Assembly (NCBI GenBank): GCA_035294325.1
Contig: DATGLE010000296.1
Coordinates: 1-13,451 of the forward strand
Source: DATGLE01 sp035294325
GTDB lineage: Bacteria; Chloroflexota; Ktedonobacteria; Ktedonobacterales; Ktedonobacteraceae
DNA: 13,451 nt
Direction: 5' to 3'
How positions within the stretch are numbered: the first letter of the stretch is position 1; each line of letters starts with the position of its first letter. Shown in pieces: positions 7,817 through 13,451 of the stretch. The position numbers and the translations under genes are program-made. Under the pieces are notes generated by a model that worked only from the letters and a program-made list of their open reading frames with translations, was not told the origin of the DNA and did no database searches.

Positions 7817-8683
7817 TTAAACGCGCTCGACAGCGCGCGTAATGGCCCGCTGCGCCATCACCACCGTCATGCGGCTGCGGTACTCCTTCGAGCCGTGAAT
7901 ATCCGATACCAGCTCCAGACCCTCCGGCGCATGACTGGCCGCCTCGGCAATCGTCGCCGCGTCCAGCTTCTTGCCGGTAAGCGCGGCCTCCACGCCCTTC
8001 GCGCGCATCGTTTGCATCGCAGCCCCGGTAATAGCCACGCTGGCCGAGGTGCAGGTGCCATCGCCATCAAGCGTGACTACCGCCGCGCAGCCCGCGACTG
8101 CGTAGTGCGAAGCCTTGTTCGCCAGTTTCTCATAGGCGCTGCCCGTGCGCGCCGGAGGAATGGGGAGGCGAACCTCGATCACCACCTCATTCGGCTCCAA
8201 CGCGGTTGTGAAGGTGCCTACGAAGAAGTCATCGGCATTGATCGTGCGCCGGCCATTCGGGCCTTGCGCGACGATCTCACCCTTGAGCGCCAGCACGACG
8301 CCGGGCATATCGGAGGCCGGGTCCGAGTGCGCGATGCTCCCCACAAGGGTGCCGCGATTGCGCACCTGCTGATCGGCGATCACGGACGCGCACTCCGGCA
8401 GCAGCGCGAAATGGCGGCGCAGCACATCGGAGGTCTCGATCTGGGTATAGGTGGTCAGCGCGCCAATGGCGATGGCGCCATTCTCTTCACGAATATAGGA
8501 AAGCCCCGGGATCCTGCCGATATCGATAAGGTGCTCCGGCTGTGAGAGGCGCAGTTTCATTGCCGGGATCAGGCTGTGGCCGCCGGCCAGTATCTTTGCC
8601 TCGTCGCCATACTGTTGCAAGAGCGAGATAGCCTCATCCACTGTTTTAGCGGGATGATAATCGAAAGGTGCGGGAACAGACAT
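7817..8683 (-). CDS. coxM: CoxM-like FAD-binding subunit of a molybdenum hydroxylase
   Basis: This 288-residue protein is the medium, FAD-binding subunit that passes electrons from the iron-sulfur subunit to the outside acceptor. Two FAD motifs stand out: AGGHSLIPAMKLRL at residues 33-46 and RGTLVGSIAHSDPASD at 110-125. The length equals that of the characterised CoxM of Oligotropha. The ATG at 8683 is preceded by AGGAG about 9 bases upstream. The gene begins 15 bases after the coxL stop and is the last gene of the S-L-M operon; this order is typical of form II clusters, whereas form I clusters run M-S-L. It may be annotated elsewhere as a xanthine dehydrogenase family FAD subunit, which is the same fold and role. 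Confidence 0.93.
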   Translation of the reverse strand: MSVPAPFDYHPAKTVDEAISLLQQYGDEAKILAGGHSLIPAMKLRLSQPEHLIDIGRIPGLSYIREENGAIAIGALTTYTQIETSDVLRRHFALLPECASVIADQQVRNRGTLVGSIAHSDPASDMPGVVLALKGEIVAQGPNGRRTINADDFFVGTFTTALEPNEVVIEVRLPIPPARTGSAYEKLANKASHYAVAGCAAVVTLDGDGTCTSASVAITGAAMQTMRAKGVEAALTGKKLDAATIAEAASHAPEGLELVSDIHGSKEYRSRMTVVMAQRAITRAVERV

Positions 8684-8698
8684 ACTCTTTTTCTCCTT

Positions 8699-11032
8699 CT
8701 ATTGCTGCTGGTGGATGATCTGCCACAACTTCTCCGCCGTGAACGGCATATCGACGTGAGCAACACCCAGCGCATCGGCGACAGCATTGGCAACCGCCGG
8801 GGTAGAGCCGATGGTGCCGGCCTCGCCGACTCCCTTCACGCCCAGGGGATTGACGGGCGTGGGCGTCACGGTGCTGTCAAGCTCATAGGTAGGGAGTTCT
8901 TTAGCGATAGGCACAGCGTAGTCCATCAACGTTGCCGTGAGCAATTGACCATCCTCGCCATAAACCACACCCTCACACATGGCCTGGCCGATACCCTGGG
9001 CAAGCCCGCCGTGAATCTGGCCCTCTACCAGCAGGGGGTTGATCTGGCGTCCACAGTCGTCTACGGCCACATAGCGCGTAATCCTTGCTTCGCCGGTATC
9101 TTTATCTATCTCGACTGCACAGATGTGGGTGCCGAAGGGGAAGACACAGGCTTCCGGCTCGAAGAAGACCGTCGTTTCCAGACCAGGCTCGATGCCGGGC
9201 GGCAGCGTGTTGGAGAGGTTGGCCGCCGCCGCTACATCGGCGAAGGAAACGGCCTTCTGCGGCGCGCCTTTCACCGAGAACTTGCCATCCTCCAGCGTCA
9301 CATCGTCGGGGCTGGCCTCCAGCATATGCGCCGCGATCTGTTTCATTTTCTCCTTGAGCCGCTGCGTGGCGTTGTAGACGGCGGATCCGCCAACAGCCGT
9401 GGTCCGGCTGCCATAGGTGCCGCGTCCCTCTGGCGTGGAGTCGGTATCGCCATGCAAAACCATCACGTTTTCTATTGGAATGCCAAACTCATCGGCAACG
9501 ATCTGGGAGAACGTTGTCTCTCCTCCCTGGCCGTGTGGGGAAGAGCCGGTGTAGACCATCACTGTACCGGTCTGCTCAACACGTACACGAGCGCTCTCAT
9601 AGAGGCCAACGGGTGCGCTTCCTTTGGGACCAAAGCCGCAGATCTCGATGTAGGAAGAGATACCGATGCCCATCAGCTTCCCCTCCGCGCGTTTCTGCGC
9701 CTGTTCCGCACGAAGCTGCTCATAGCCAATGATCTGCATGGCTTTTTCCAGCGCGGGGAGGTAGTTGCCCGAATCATAGACCGCGCCCGCGGAAGACTTA
9801 TAGGGGAACTGCTCCGGCTTGATGAAATTGATTTTGCGTATCTCTGCCGGATCCTTGCCCAGTTCGCGCGCTACCAGGTCCATCGCCCGCTCGGCAACGT
9901 AAGTGGCCTCAGGGCGACCGGCGCCGCGATAGGCGTCTGTAGGCGCCTTGTTGGTAAAGACGATATCGCCACTGAGATGGACAGGGATATCGTAGGCTCC
10001 GCAAGACACGGGAAAGCCGAAGGCGATCATGATGACATCGGTAAAAAGCTGGCAGTATGCGCCAAGATCGGAGATGCCATGTACCTTCAGACCCGTCACG
10101 CGGCCCTCTTTAGTAGCCGCGACCTCGATATAGTCGATCTGGTCGCGCCCATGCGTCGCGACAGCCAGGCTCTCGCTGCGATCTTCGATCCACTTGATCG
10201 GACGCCCCAATTTCATAGTCGCAAACGAAGCGATCATCTCTTCGGGGTAAACGTCGATCTTGGAACCGAAGCCCCCGCCGACCTCGGGCACGATAACATG
10301 AACCTGGTGCTGAGGAAGGCCAACCAGCCCGCACAGGATATCGCGCAGCAGGTGAGGGTTCTGCGAACCGGCCCATACTGTGAGCGTTCGGTCCGACTTG
10401 CGGAAATCCGCTACTACGCCGCGCGTCTCCATGGGGACGGGCGCGAGGCGCTGGTTCACCAGGCGCGCTTTCACAACGACCCCACCATCGGCCTTCGTCT
10501 GCTCGAAGATCTTGTCCATTTCATCTGATGGAGGGTTCAAGCTGAAAGCGACGTTGGTCCCAAACTCTTCATATAGAAGCGGCGCACCGGGCTGCATGGC
10601 CTTCTCGACATCGACAACAGCGGGCAGCGGCTCGTAGTCAACCTCGATCAGATCAACGGCGTCGCGCGCGGTATAGGGATCATCAGCGATGACCACAGCG
10701 ACGGGATCACCATAAAAACGCACCTTGCCCTCGGCCAAGGGGCCGTGAACGCCCATACCTTTCTCGATATGTCCGAGGGGAACCGCGATAGCGACCGGTC
10801 CGACCACCCCTTTGAGGTCTGCTGCGGTATAGACAGCGCGGACCCCCGGATGCTGGCGCGCCGGCTCGGTATTGATGCCCTTGATGCGAGCATGACCATA
10901 GGGGCTGCGCAGAACGGCCATGTGAAGCATGCCGTGGAGCTTGATATCATCAACATATGTCGCCTGGCCTGTAATCAAGCGGGGATCTTCTCGCCGCTTG
11001 ATTGGCGAACCAATCATAGCTGCAATGCCCAT
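8699..11032 (-). CDS. coxL: Form II CoxL-like molybdopterin-binding large subunit
   Basis: This 777-residue protein is the catalytic, molybdopterin-cytosine-dinucleotide-binding subunit of a xanthine-oxidase-family hydroxylase. Visible motifs are the N-terminal SPIKRREDPRLITGQATYVD, VPEVGGGFGSK at 248-258, AYRGAGR at 367-373, PHGQGGETTFSQ starting near 499, and GVGEAG with the catalytic glutamate near E737. Form I CO dehydrogenases carry AYxCSFR, whose Cys holds the copper of the CuSMoO2 site. Here that position is G370, so this is form II and cannot bind copper in the known way. Its substrate may be an aldehyde, a purine or another heterocycle; CO oxidation by form II enzymes is doubtful. 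The ATG at 11032 has AGGA 9 bases upstream; a TTG 39 bases earlier has no support. It lies 79 bases after coxS and 15 before coxM. Confidence 0.93.
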   Translation of the reverse strand: MGIAAMIGSPIKRREDPRLITGQATYVDDIKLHGMLHMAVLRSPYGHARIKGINTEPARQHPGVRAVYTAADLKGVVGPVAIAVPLGHIEKGMGVHGPLAEGKVRFYGDPVAVVIADDPYTARDAVDLIEVDYEPLPAVVDVEKAMQPGAPLLYEEFGTNVAFSLNPPSDEMDKIFEQTKADGGVVVKARLVNQRLAPVPMETRGVVADFRKSDRTLTVWAGSQNPHLLRDILCGLVGLPQHQVHVIVPEVGGGFGSKIDVYPEEMIASFATMKLGRPIKWIEDRSESLAVATHGRDQIDYIEVAATKEGRVTGLKVHGISDLGAYCQLFTDVIMIAFGFPVSCGAYDIPVHLSGDIVFTNKAPTDAYRGAGRPEATYVAERAMDLVARELGKDPAEIRKINFIKPEQFPYKSSAGAVYDSGNYLPALEKAMQIIGYEQLRAEQAQKRAEGKLMGIGISSYIEICGFGPKGSAPVGLYESARVRVEQTGTVMVYTGSSPHGQGGETTFSQIVADEFGIPIENVMVLHGDTDSTPEGRGTYGSRTTAVGGSAVYNATQRLKEKMKQIAAHMLEASPDDVTLEDGKFSVKGAPQKAVSFADVAAAANLSNTLPPGIEPGLETTVFFEPEACVFPFGTHICAVEIDKDTGEARITRYVAVDDCGRQINPLLVEGQIHGGLAQGIGQAMCEGVVYGEDGQLLTATLMDYAVPIAKELPTYELDSTVTPTPVNPLGVKGVGEAGTIGSTPAVANAVADALGVAHVDMPFTAEKLWQIIHQQQ

Positions 11033-11111
11033 GGAAATACGTCCTTTCTCACACGTTGAGAAACGAAACAATGATCAATGTTGGACCGTTGCTATGTGCG
11101 TGGGCTGCTAA

Positions 11112-11618
11112 TTACTCTCCTGCGCCAACTGGAGCGGCGGCGCCGGTGCGCATGCGCTCGGCTGCGTCCTGAACCGCGCGTACAATGTTCTGATAGCCGG
11201 TGCAGCGGCAGATATTGCCTTCGAGACCTTTGCGGATCTCGGCCTCGCTTGGATTGGGGTTTCTCTTGAGCAGTTGATACGAGGCCATAATCATGCCCGG
11301 TGTGCAGAAGCCGCACTGCAAGCCATGTTTCTCCCAGAAAGCTTCCTGAATAGGATGCAGGCCGCCCTCGGGAGCCAGCCCCTCGATAGTGGTTACTTCC
11401 CCACCATCGGCCTGAACCGCGAGTACTGTGCAAGATTTCACGGCCTCACCATTGAGCATGACGACACATGCTCCGCACTGGGAGGTGTTACATCCAATGT
11501 GCGTTCCGGTGAGATCGAGCATATCTCGCAAATAGTGGACGAGTAACGTGCGCGGCTCAACTTCAGAATGGTACTGCTGTCCATTCACAGTCACGGTGAT
11601 TTCGCGCTTCATCGTCAT
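11112..11618 (-). CDS. coxS: CoxS-like [2Fe-2S] subunit of a molybdenum hydroxylase
   Basis: This 168-residue protein carries two [2Fe-2S] clusters that relay electrons from the Mo centre to FAD. The N-terminal plant-ferredoxin-type cluster uses C43, C48, C51 and C63 (CNTSQCGAC, then SC). The C-terminal cluster uses C102, C105, C137 and C139 (QCGFCTPG, then CRCTG). All eight cysteines are present, and the length matches CoxS of Oligotropha (166). The start is the ATG at 11618, with GGAGG (11627-11631) 8 bases upstream; the longer open frame to 11795 reads through the leader and promoter and lacks family similarity. It is the first gene of the S-L-M operon. Confidence 0.95.
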   Translation of the reverse strand: MTMKREITVTVNGQQYHSEVEPRTLLVHYLRDMLDLTGTHIGCNTSQCGACVVMLNGEAVKSCTVLAVQADGGEVTTIEGLAPEGGLHPIQEAFWEKHGLQCGFCTPGMIMASYQLLKRNPNPSEAEIRKGLEGNICRCTGYQNIVRAVQDAAERMRTGAAAPVGAGE

Positions 11619-11736
11619 CAATGGTCCCTCCATCGTGGCTAGTCGCGTATGCACCCACGTAGATATATGGGCGAAGACGCGATCATTCCTAATGTGTAAA
11701 GTTAAGCAGATTGAGGGGCGAACCCCCTGGTGGTAG

Positions 11737-11764
11737 TTTATAACACTGGTCCTGATGAGCGCAA
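11737..11764 (-). promoter_or_regulatory. candidate promoter of the coxS-coxL-coxM operon
   Basis: On the minus strand TTGCGC (11764-11759) and TATAAA (11742-11737) are separated by 16 bases, with 4/6 and 5/6 consensus matches. It would give a leader of about 110 bases. That leader contains a small GC hairpin, AGGGG-GTTCG-CCCCT (11728-11714), which might affect expression. Confidence 0.35.
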
Positions 11765-11825
11765 CTATTTTCTTGTATTGCACAGGACGAGGCACTGCGA
11801 GTGGATATAGAGGGAACGCGCTGAG

Positions 11826-12455
11826 CTAGGGCCTTTTCCTGCGTTTATGGCCGCTGCCGTTGCCGTTGCCATTGCCATTACCGGCCCCGGGCGATGCCGT
11901 TGGTGAAGCGACCACGAGGGTGAAAAATGCAGCACGGCCAGCATCTACTGTGCAGGAGCCGACGCCAGCCTTGTTGAACTGTACCGTAACCAGGGTGATG
12001 CGGCCAATCGCAGCCTTCTCGTTGGTAACGGGGACAGAGAAGACGGCCAGCCCGTCGGCGGTAGTTGTGGCCGTGAGAGTCTGCGTATTGCCGCCGGGCC
12101 ACTGGACAGTCGCGATAGCCGTGGCGCCACCAACGCCCTGCGGATTGCCGTTGACATTCTGGGTAAATTTCGCATAGACTCCCACGCTGCTCGTCATGTT
12201 GGCCGCGGGCGAGGATTGCGTGGCCCAGGCGCCACACCAGAAGCCGGGTAGAGGAGGCGTGGGCGAAGCGTTAGCCGCGTTCCCCGCCTGGATGGTCAGG
12301 GTAACGGCAGGCGCGCTGACGGGCGCGCCAGTGTTCGCGCTGCTACAGGCGACGATGAGCGCGTTCAACAGGAGAAAGAGAAAAACGGTCCCGCATTTAA
12401 ACAAGAGGGAGGAAGAAATTTTCGTTTTCCATAGTTCTTGTATGCGCGACTTCAT
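11826..12455 (-). CDS. predicted lipoprotein with glycine-asparagine repeat and basic tail
   Basis: This 209-residue protein has a lipoprotein signal: a positively charged start, a hydrophobic stretch at residues 22-35, and a lipobox LIVAC with C37 as the lipidation site. It should be anchored on the outer face of the membrane. After a short Ala/Thr/Pro-rich linker comes a region with W, G and alternating T/V strands (about 70-190), which resembles bacterial Ig-like folds, though I cannot name the family. C74 and C166 might form a disulfide. The protein ends in a (GN)n-GSG stretch and a strongly basic tail, HKRRKRP. The GN part is encoded by five near-identical 6-base units at 11851-11880. 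The ATG at 12455 has only a weak GGGG ribosome site. A TATACT box at 12498-12503 lies upstream. Function is unknown; binding to polyanions via the tail is only a guess. Confidence 0.85.
   Translation of the reverse strand: MKSRIQELWKTKISSSLLFKCGTVFLFLLLNALIVACSSANTGAPVSAPAVTLTIQAGNAANASPTPPLPGFWCGAWATQSSPAANMTSSVGVYAKFTQNVNGNPQGVGGATAIATVQWPGGNTQTLTATTTADGLAVFSVPVTNEKAAIGRITLVTVQFNKAGVGSCTVDAGRAAFFTLVVASPTASPGAGNGNGNGNGSGHKRRKRP
11851..11880 (-). repeat. hexanucleotide tandem repeat inside the lipoprotein gene
   Basis: Five consecutive 6-base units read on the plus strand as CCGCTG, CCGTTG, CCGTTG, CCATTG and CCATTA. On the coding strand they give alternating Gly and Asn with one Ser. Unit number could vary by slippage without changing frame. 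Confidence 0.7.
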
Positions 12456-12609
12456 GATTCCCCGAGACCTCTTTGACTTTTAGCATGCTCGCTGTAGAGT
12501 ATAGCATAGTAAACGCTAGCAGTTCCGCGTTTCGCCCGCTTTCTGCCATGAAAGTACTATGCCCGGCAGGAGTCACAGGGTGTTATCGGATTATCGATAT
12601 CCTCACCGG
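12456..12609. other. intergenic stretch upstream of the lipoprotein gene
   Basis: This forms the left part of a 374-base gap between the two lipoprotein genes. It holds the putative TATACT -10 box of the lipoprotein gene at 12498-12503, for which no good -35 is seen. I find no gene, RNA or repeat in the remainder up to the palindromic element. The right part of the gap contains that element and the cupredoxin terminator. Confidence 0.5.
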
Positions 12610-12713
12610 CGAGCGCCTGAGGCGCTCATCTTCTGGATGAGGTGTTGTGGGAAATGCGCAAAGCGCATTTCCCACAACACCTCATCCATTCATTGCGCGG
12701 CGAAGCCGCGCGA
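12610..12713. repeat. three-hairpin palindromic element, copy 2
   Basis: The centre is a perfect 25-bp inverted repeat (12635-12659 and 12663-12687) around a 3-base loop, AAA. Left of it is GAGCGCC-TGA-GGCGCTC (12611-12627), a perfect 7-bp stem. Right of it is GCGCGGC-GAA-GCCGCGC (12695-12711), another perfect 7-bp stem. Order, spacing and inner core (TGTGGGAAATGCGC) match copy 1 at 7628-7733, but the outer arm sequence is different and still fully paired. All three hairpins are intact here, so this copy is less decayed. Short open frames through it are by-products of the palindrome. Confidence 0.9.
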
Positions 12714-12769
12714 ATATCCAACCAGAGCGAGCGAAGGCACTGGACATCAGATACTCCCTGAAAAGGGAT

Positions 12770-12814
12770 AAAGAAAAGGCATGGCACCTTCATGCATAGA
12801 GGAGACACCATGCC
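12770..12814 (-). terminator. intrinsic terminator of the cupredoxin gene
   Basis: Read on the minus strand, GGCATGG (12814-12808) pairs perfectly with CCATGCC (12784-12778). The stem can extend inward through wobble pairs to about 12 bp, and TTTTCTTT (12777-12770) follows directly. It begins 15 bases after the cupredoxin stop codon, the expected place for a Rho-independent terminator. Confidence 0.6.
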
Positions 12815-12829
12815 CGGCAAGCAGCGCTG

Positions 12830-13213
12830 CTACTGAACGGTAATGGTCAGATTCATACCGCCATGAATGGTGCAATAGATATGAAAAGTTCCAGCGGTAT
12901 TGAATGGCGGCGTCGCCTTTGAATCGTTGCCCGCAAAGTTGAGGTTGACTGTAGGTGCGCCAGCCTCTTTGGCCGGCTTCTGTGTCGAGCCAACCCATTC
13001 GCCATTAACGATTATATGCGGCGACGCTGCTGTATCGACGAGCAAGAGAGTCTGGCCTTTCTTGATCGTGACCGTTTTCTGTATAAAATCAGAAGGCCCC
13101 ATCTTGACCGAAGGACCGGTGGGCAAACTGGCTTCATCCCTGATCGTGCAGGCCGCCAGCAGCACACTCAGCAGTGCAAGCCCAATTATTCCAAACACGA
13201 CTTTTTTATGCAT
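12830..13213 (-). CDS. cupredoxin lipoprotein with amicyanin-like copper site
   Basis: This 127-residue protein has a short lipoprotein signal ending in LLAAC, with C22 as the lipid-modified residue, so the mature protein should sit on the outer membrane face. The rest is a small beta-rich cupredoxin. Type 1 copper ligands are visible: H66, then C114, H117 and M120 in YCTIHGGM. The C-x2-H-x2-M loop has the same spacing as amicyanin and is shorter than in plastocyanin or azurin. Such proteins carry single electrons between membrane-bound or extracytoplasmic redox partners. The ATG at 13213 has AAGGA about 8 bases upstream. It has its own promoter and terminator, so it is a single-gene unit. 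A 12-bp palindrome, AGCAGCGCTGCT, overlaps its stop codon. Partners are unknown; a link to the nearby cytoplasmic Mo enzyme would need a membrane carrier. Confidence 0.9.
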   Translation of the reverse strand: MHKKVVFGIIGLALLSVLLAACTIRDEASLPTGPSVKMGPSDFIQKTVTIKKGQTLLLVDTAASPHIIVNGEWVGSTQKPAKEAGAPTVNLNFAGNDSKATPPFNTAGTFHIYCTIHGGMNLTITVQ

Positions 13214-13307
13214 ATCAACATTCCTTTCAGCCTTCCCTGAATTCTATTTTGTCTCCCAGGGGATGGTTGAGATAGTATTGGGAACATCCCTGCGAGGTGA
13301 CATTTTT

Positions 13308-13336
13308 ACTATAGCAAAATGTTCGCAATATGGCAA
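13308..13336 (-). promoter_or_regulatory. strong sigma70-like promoter of the cupredoxin gene
   Basis: On the minus strand TTGCCA (13336-13331) and TATAGT (13313-13308) are separated by exactly 17 bases; each matches consensus at 5 of 6 positions. The predicted leader is roughly 88 bases. Upstream, at 13340-13451, I see no gene; there is only a short odd palindrome, GGGAA-A-TTCCC (13346-13356), and a CGCC-T-GGCG motif before TTTTT at the edge. Confidence 0.6.
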
Positions 13337-13451
13337 AGAGAGAAGGGGAAATTCCCGCCCCGGCTCCTCGTCCGCTATAAGGGGTCAAGGAAAACTATCC
13401 TCGTCTGGAGGAACCGCTGAAAAATCAGTCTCCCTCGCCTGGCGTTTTTAA

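Noticed and set aside
8576..10528. 650-codon open frame on the plus strand opposite coxL
   Set aside because: It is antisense to a well-supported catalytic subunit with many family motifs, has no recognisable domain, and long antisense frames are expected in GC-rich coding DNA.
11619..11795. 59-residue N-terminal extension of CoxS
   Set aside because: It overlaps the candidate promoter and leader; the ATG at 11618 has GGAGG 8 bases upstream and gives the usual length.
12559..12820. Short open frames on both strands with a shared peptide around the palindrome
   Set aside because: The similarity between the strands is a direct consequence of the perfect inverted repeat, and neither frame has a ribosome site or family support.
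12900..13451. Plus-strand frame running off the right edge
   Set aside because: It is antisense to the cupredoxin gene and then crosses its promoter; no domain is visible.
1..13451. CRISPR array, tRNA, rRNA, transposase or integrase genes
   Set aside because: I looked for regularly spaced repeats, cloverleaf signatures and mobile-element proteins and saw none; the only repeats are the palindromic elements and the short hexamer tract.

Overview
The window looks like a chromosomal stretch from a GC-rich bacterium. A Chloroflexota relative of the Ktedonobacteria is my best guess, from the gene mix: a xanthine-oxidase-family hydroxylase with MoxR/VWA helpers, a very large LuxR/TPR regulator, an M29 aminopeptidase, and lipobox proteins suited to an anchored, Gram-positive-like envelope. 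This is inference from gene content only; no rRNA or other phylogenetic marker is present.

Layout, left to right. (1) 1-2233, minus strand: a coxD-like MoxR ATPase and a translationally coupled coxE-like VWA protein that runs off the left edge. (2) 2442-6472, plus strand: a 981-residue LAL-type (MalT-like) regulator, a small cupin and a small unknown protein. (3) 6486-7589, minus strand: an M29 aminopeptidase, convergent with the unknown gene. (4) 7817-11618, minus strand: an S-L-M operon (2Fe-2S, molybdopterin and FAD subunits) of a CO-dehydrogenase-like molybdenum hydroxylase. Its large subunit carries AYRGAGR instead of the copper-binding AYxCSFR, so it belongs with form II enzymes, whose physiological substrate is often not CO. 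(5) 11826-13213, minus strand: two separate predicted lipoproteins, one with a GN-rich basic tail and one cupredoxin with amicyanin-like ligand spacing.

How the genes may work together: CoxS, CoxM and CoxL would form the electron-transfer, FAD and Mo subunits of one cytoplasmic enzyme. CoxD and CoxE are the type of AAA+/VWA pair that matures the Mo site of CoxL, but here they sit about 5.5 kb away from coxSLM, in their own transcription unit. The large regulator divergent from coxD is a natural candidate to control the region, without direct proof.

The most unusual structure is a pair of roughly 100-bp three-hairpin palindromic elements (7628-7733 and 12610-12713). They share an inner core and flanking mini-hairpins, but the outer parts of their long arms differ in sequence while each arm pair stays perfectly self-complementary. 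They look like members of an interspersed, structured extragenic repeat family. Other notable signals are a hairpin plus T7 tract just before the coxD ribosome-binding site, a good terminator and a good sigma70-like promoter around the cupredoxin gene, and several perfect hairpins between genes.
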